From: Vitrella brassicaformis
Taxonomy: Eukaryota > Sar > Vitrellaceae
Direction of reading: 5' to 3'
Assembly (NCBI GenBank): GCA_001179505.1
Contig: CDMY01000982.1
Location: 199,866 to 230,953 of the forward strand
DNA length: 31,088 bases
In this document: piece by piece, positions 30,998-31,088 of the stretch
Layout of the letters: the number at the start of each line of letters is the position of its first letter
Numbering within the stretch: position 1 is the stretch's first letter
Notes under the pieces: model-generated
What the model was told of the DNA's origin: nothing
The model's database searches: none
Seen by the model: only the letters and a program-made list of their open reading frames with translations
Position numbers and translations under genes: made by a program

Positions 30998-31088
30998 GAA
31001 ACAGGCACCCTAACATGCAACCCGGACACGAAACACGCAGCACGCAGAGGGCAGATGCAGCAGACAGGAGGATATGCAATGCGCTGCG

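Noticed and set aside
1-31088. tRNA, rRNA, snRNA, transposon, CRISPR or telomere repeats
   Set aside because: I looked for tRNA arms and TTCGAAT boxes, transposase or reverse transcriptase motifs, regularly spaced direct repeats and TTTAGGG-type arrays and saw none; the spacers are simple-sequence repeats only.

Overview
The window looks like nuclear DNA of an intron-rich protist. I model ten protein-coding genes in 31 kb plus one doubtful eleventh. The gene models need about 70 introns, mostly 58-120 nt. Donors are GT in all but three cases, and many introns are filled with TG/CA runs or GACA/GACT/GGAT tetranucleotide arrays. Small spliced genes, frequent divergent pairs and microsatellite-rich spacers fit a chromerid alga such as Vitrella or a similar alveolate. 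That placement is inference; there is no rRNA, tRNA or other taxonomic marker here. I saw no bacterial operon, CRISPR array, transposon or integrated virus.

Left part (1-7600): two tandem plus-strand paralogues of the isochorismatase-like hydrolase fold (949-2267 and 5165-6290) are separated by 2.9 kb of low-complexity spacer. Both have signal peptides, keep the catalytic Asp and Cys, and have Ser where the family has its catalytic Lys. A convergent minus-strand gene (6805-7596) encodes a probable organelle-targeted single-span membrane protein.

Middle (7600-17400): 1.5 kb of microsatellites, then a minus-strand ankyrin-repeat protein (9105-11048), an isolated terminal ankyrin exon on the plus strand (11254-11319), and a minus-strand secreted GH17 beta-1,3-glucanase (11821-13312). 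The glucanase is divergent from a 14-exon plus-strand gene (13570-17118) for a helical-solenoid protein with a C-terminal RING finger. An 18-nt micro-exon completes the RING.

Right part (17374-31088): a minus-strand coiled-coil protein (17374-19856) is divergent from a 17-exon polytopic membrane protein resembling OSCA/TMEM63 channels (20088-24135). Next is a minus-strand nucleoplasmin/HD2-like acidic chromatin-type protein (24563-26314), divergent from an egghead/BRE-3-like GT2 glycosyltransferase (26622-29329). The last 1.7 kb is repeat-rich, with one possible first exon on the minus strand (30909-30997).

The genes do not form an obvious pathway. Shared themes are secreted or membrane enzymes (two hydrolases, a glucanase, a glycosyltransferase) and head-to-head pairs with 231-307 bp between start codons. 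Exon boundaries were read by eye from frame continuity, splice consensus and family motifs. Every multi-exon model stays in frame from start to stop, but none has been checked against transcripts.
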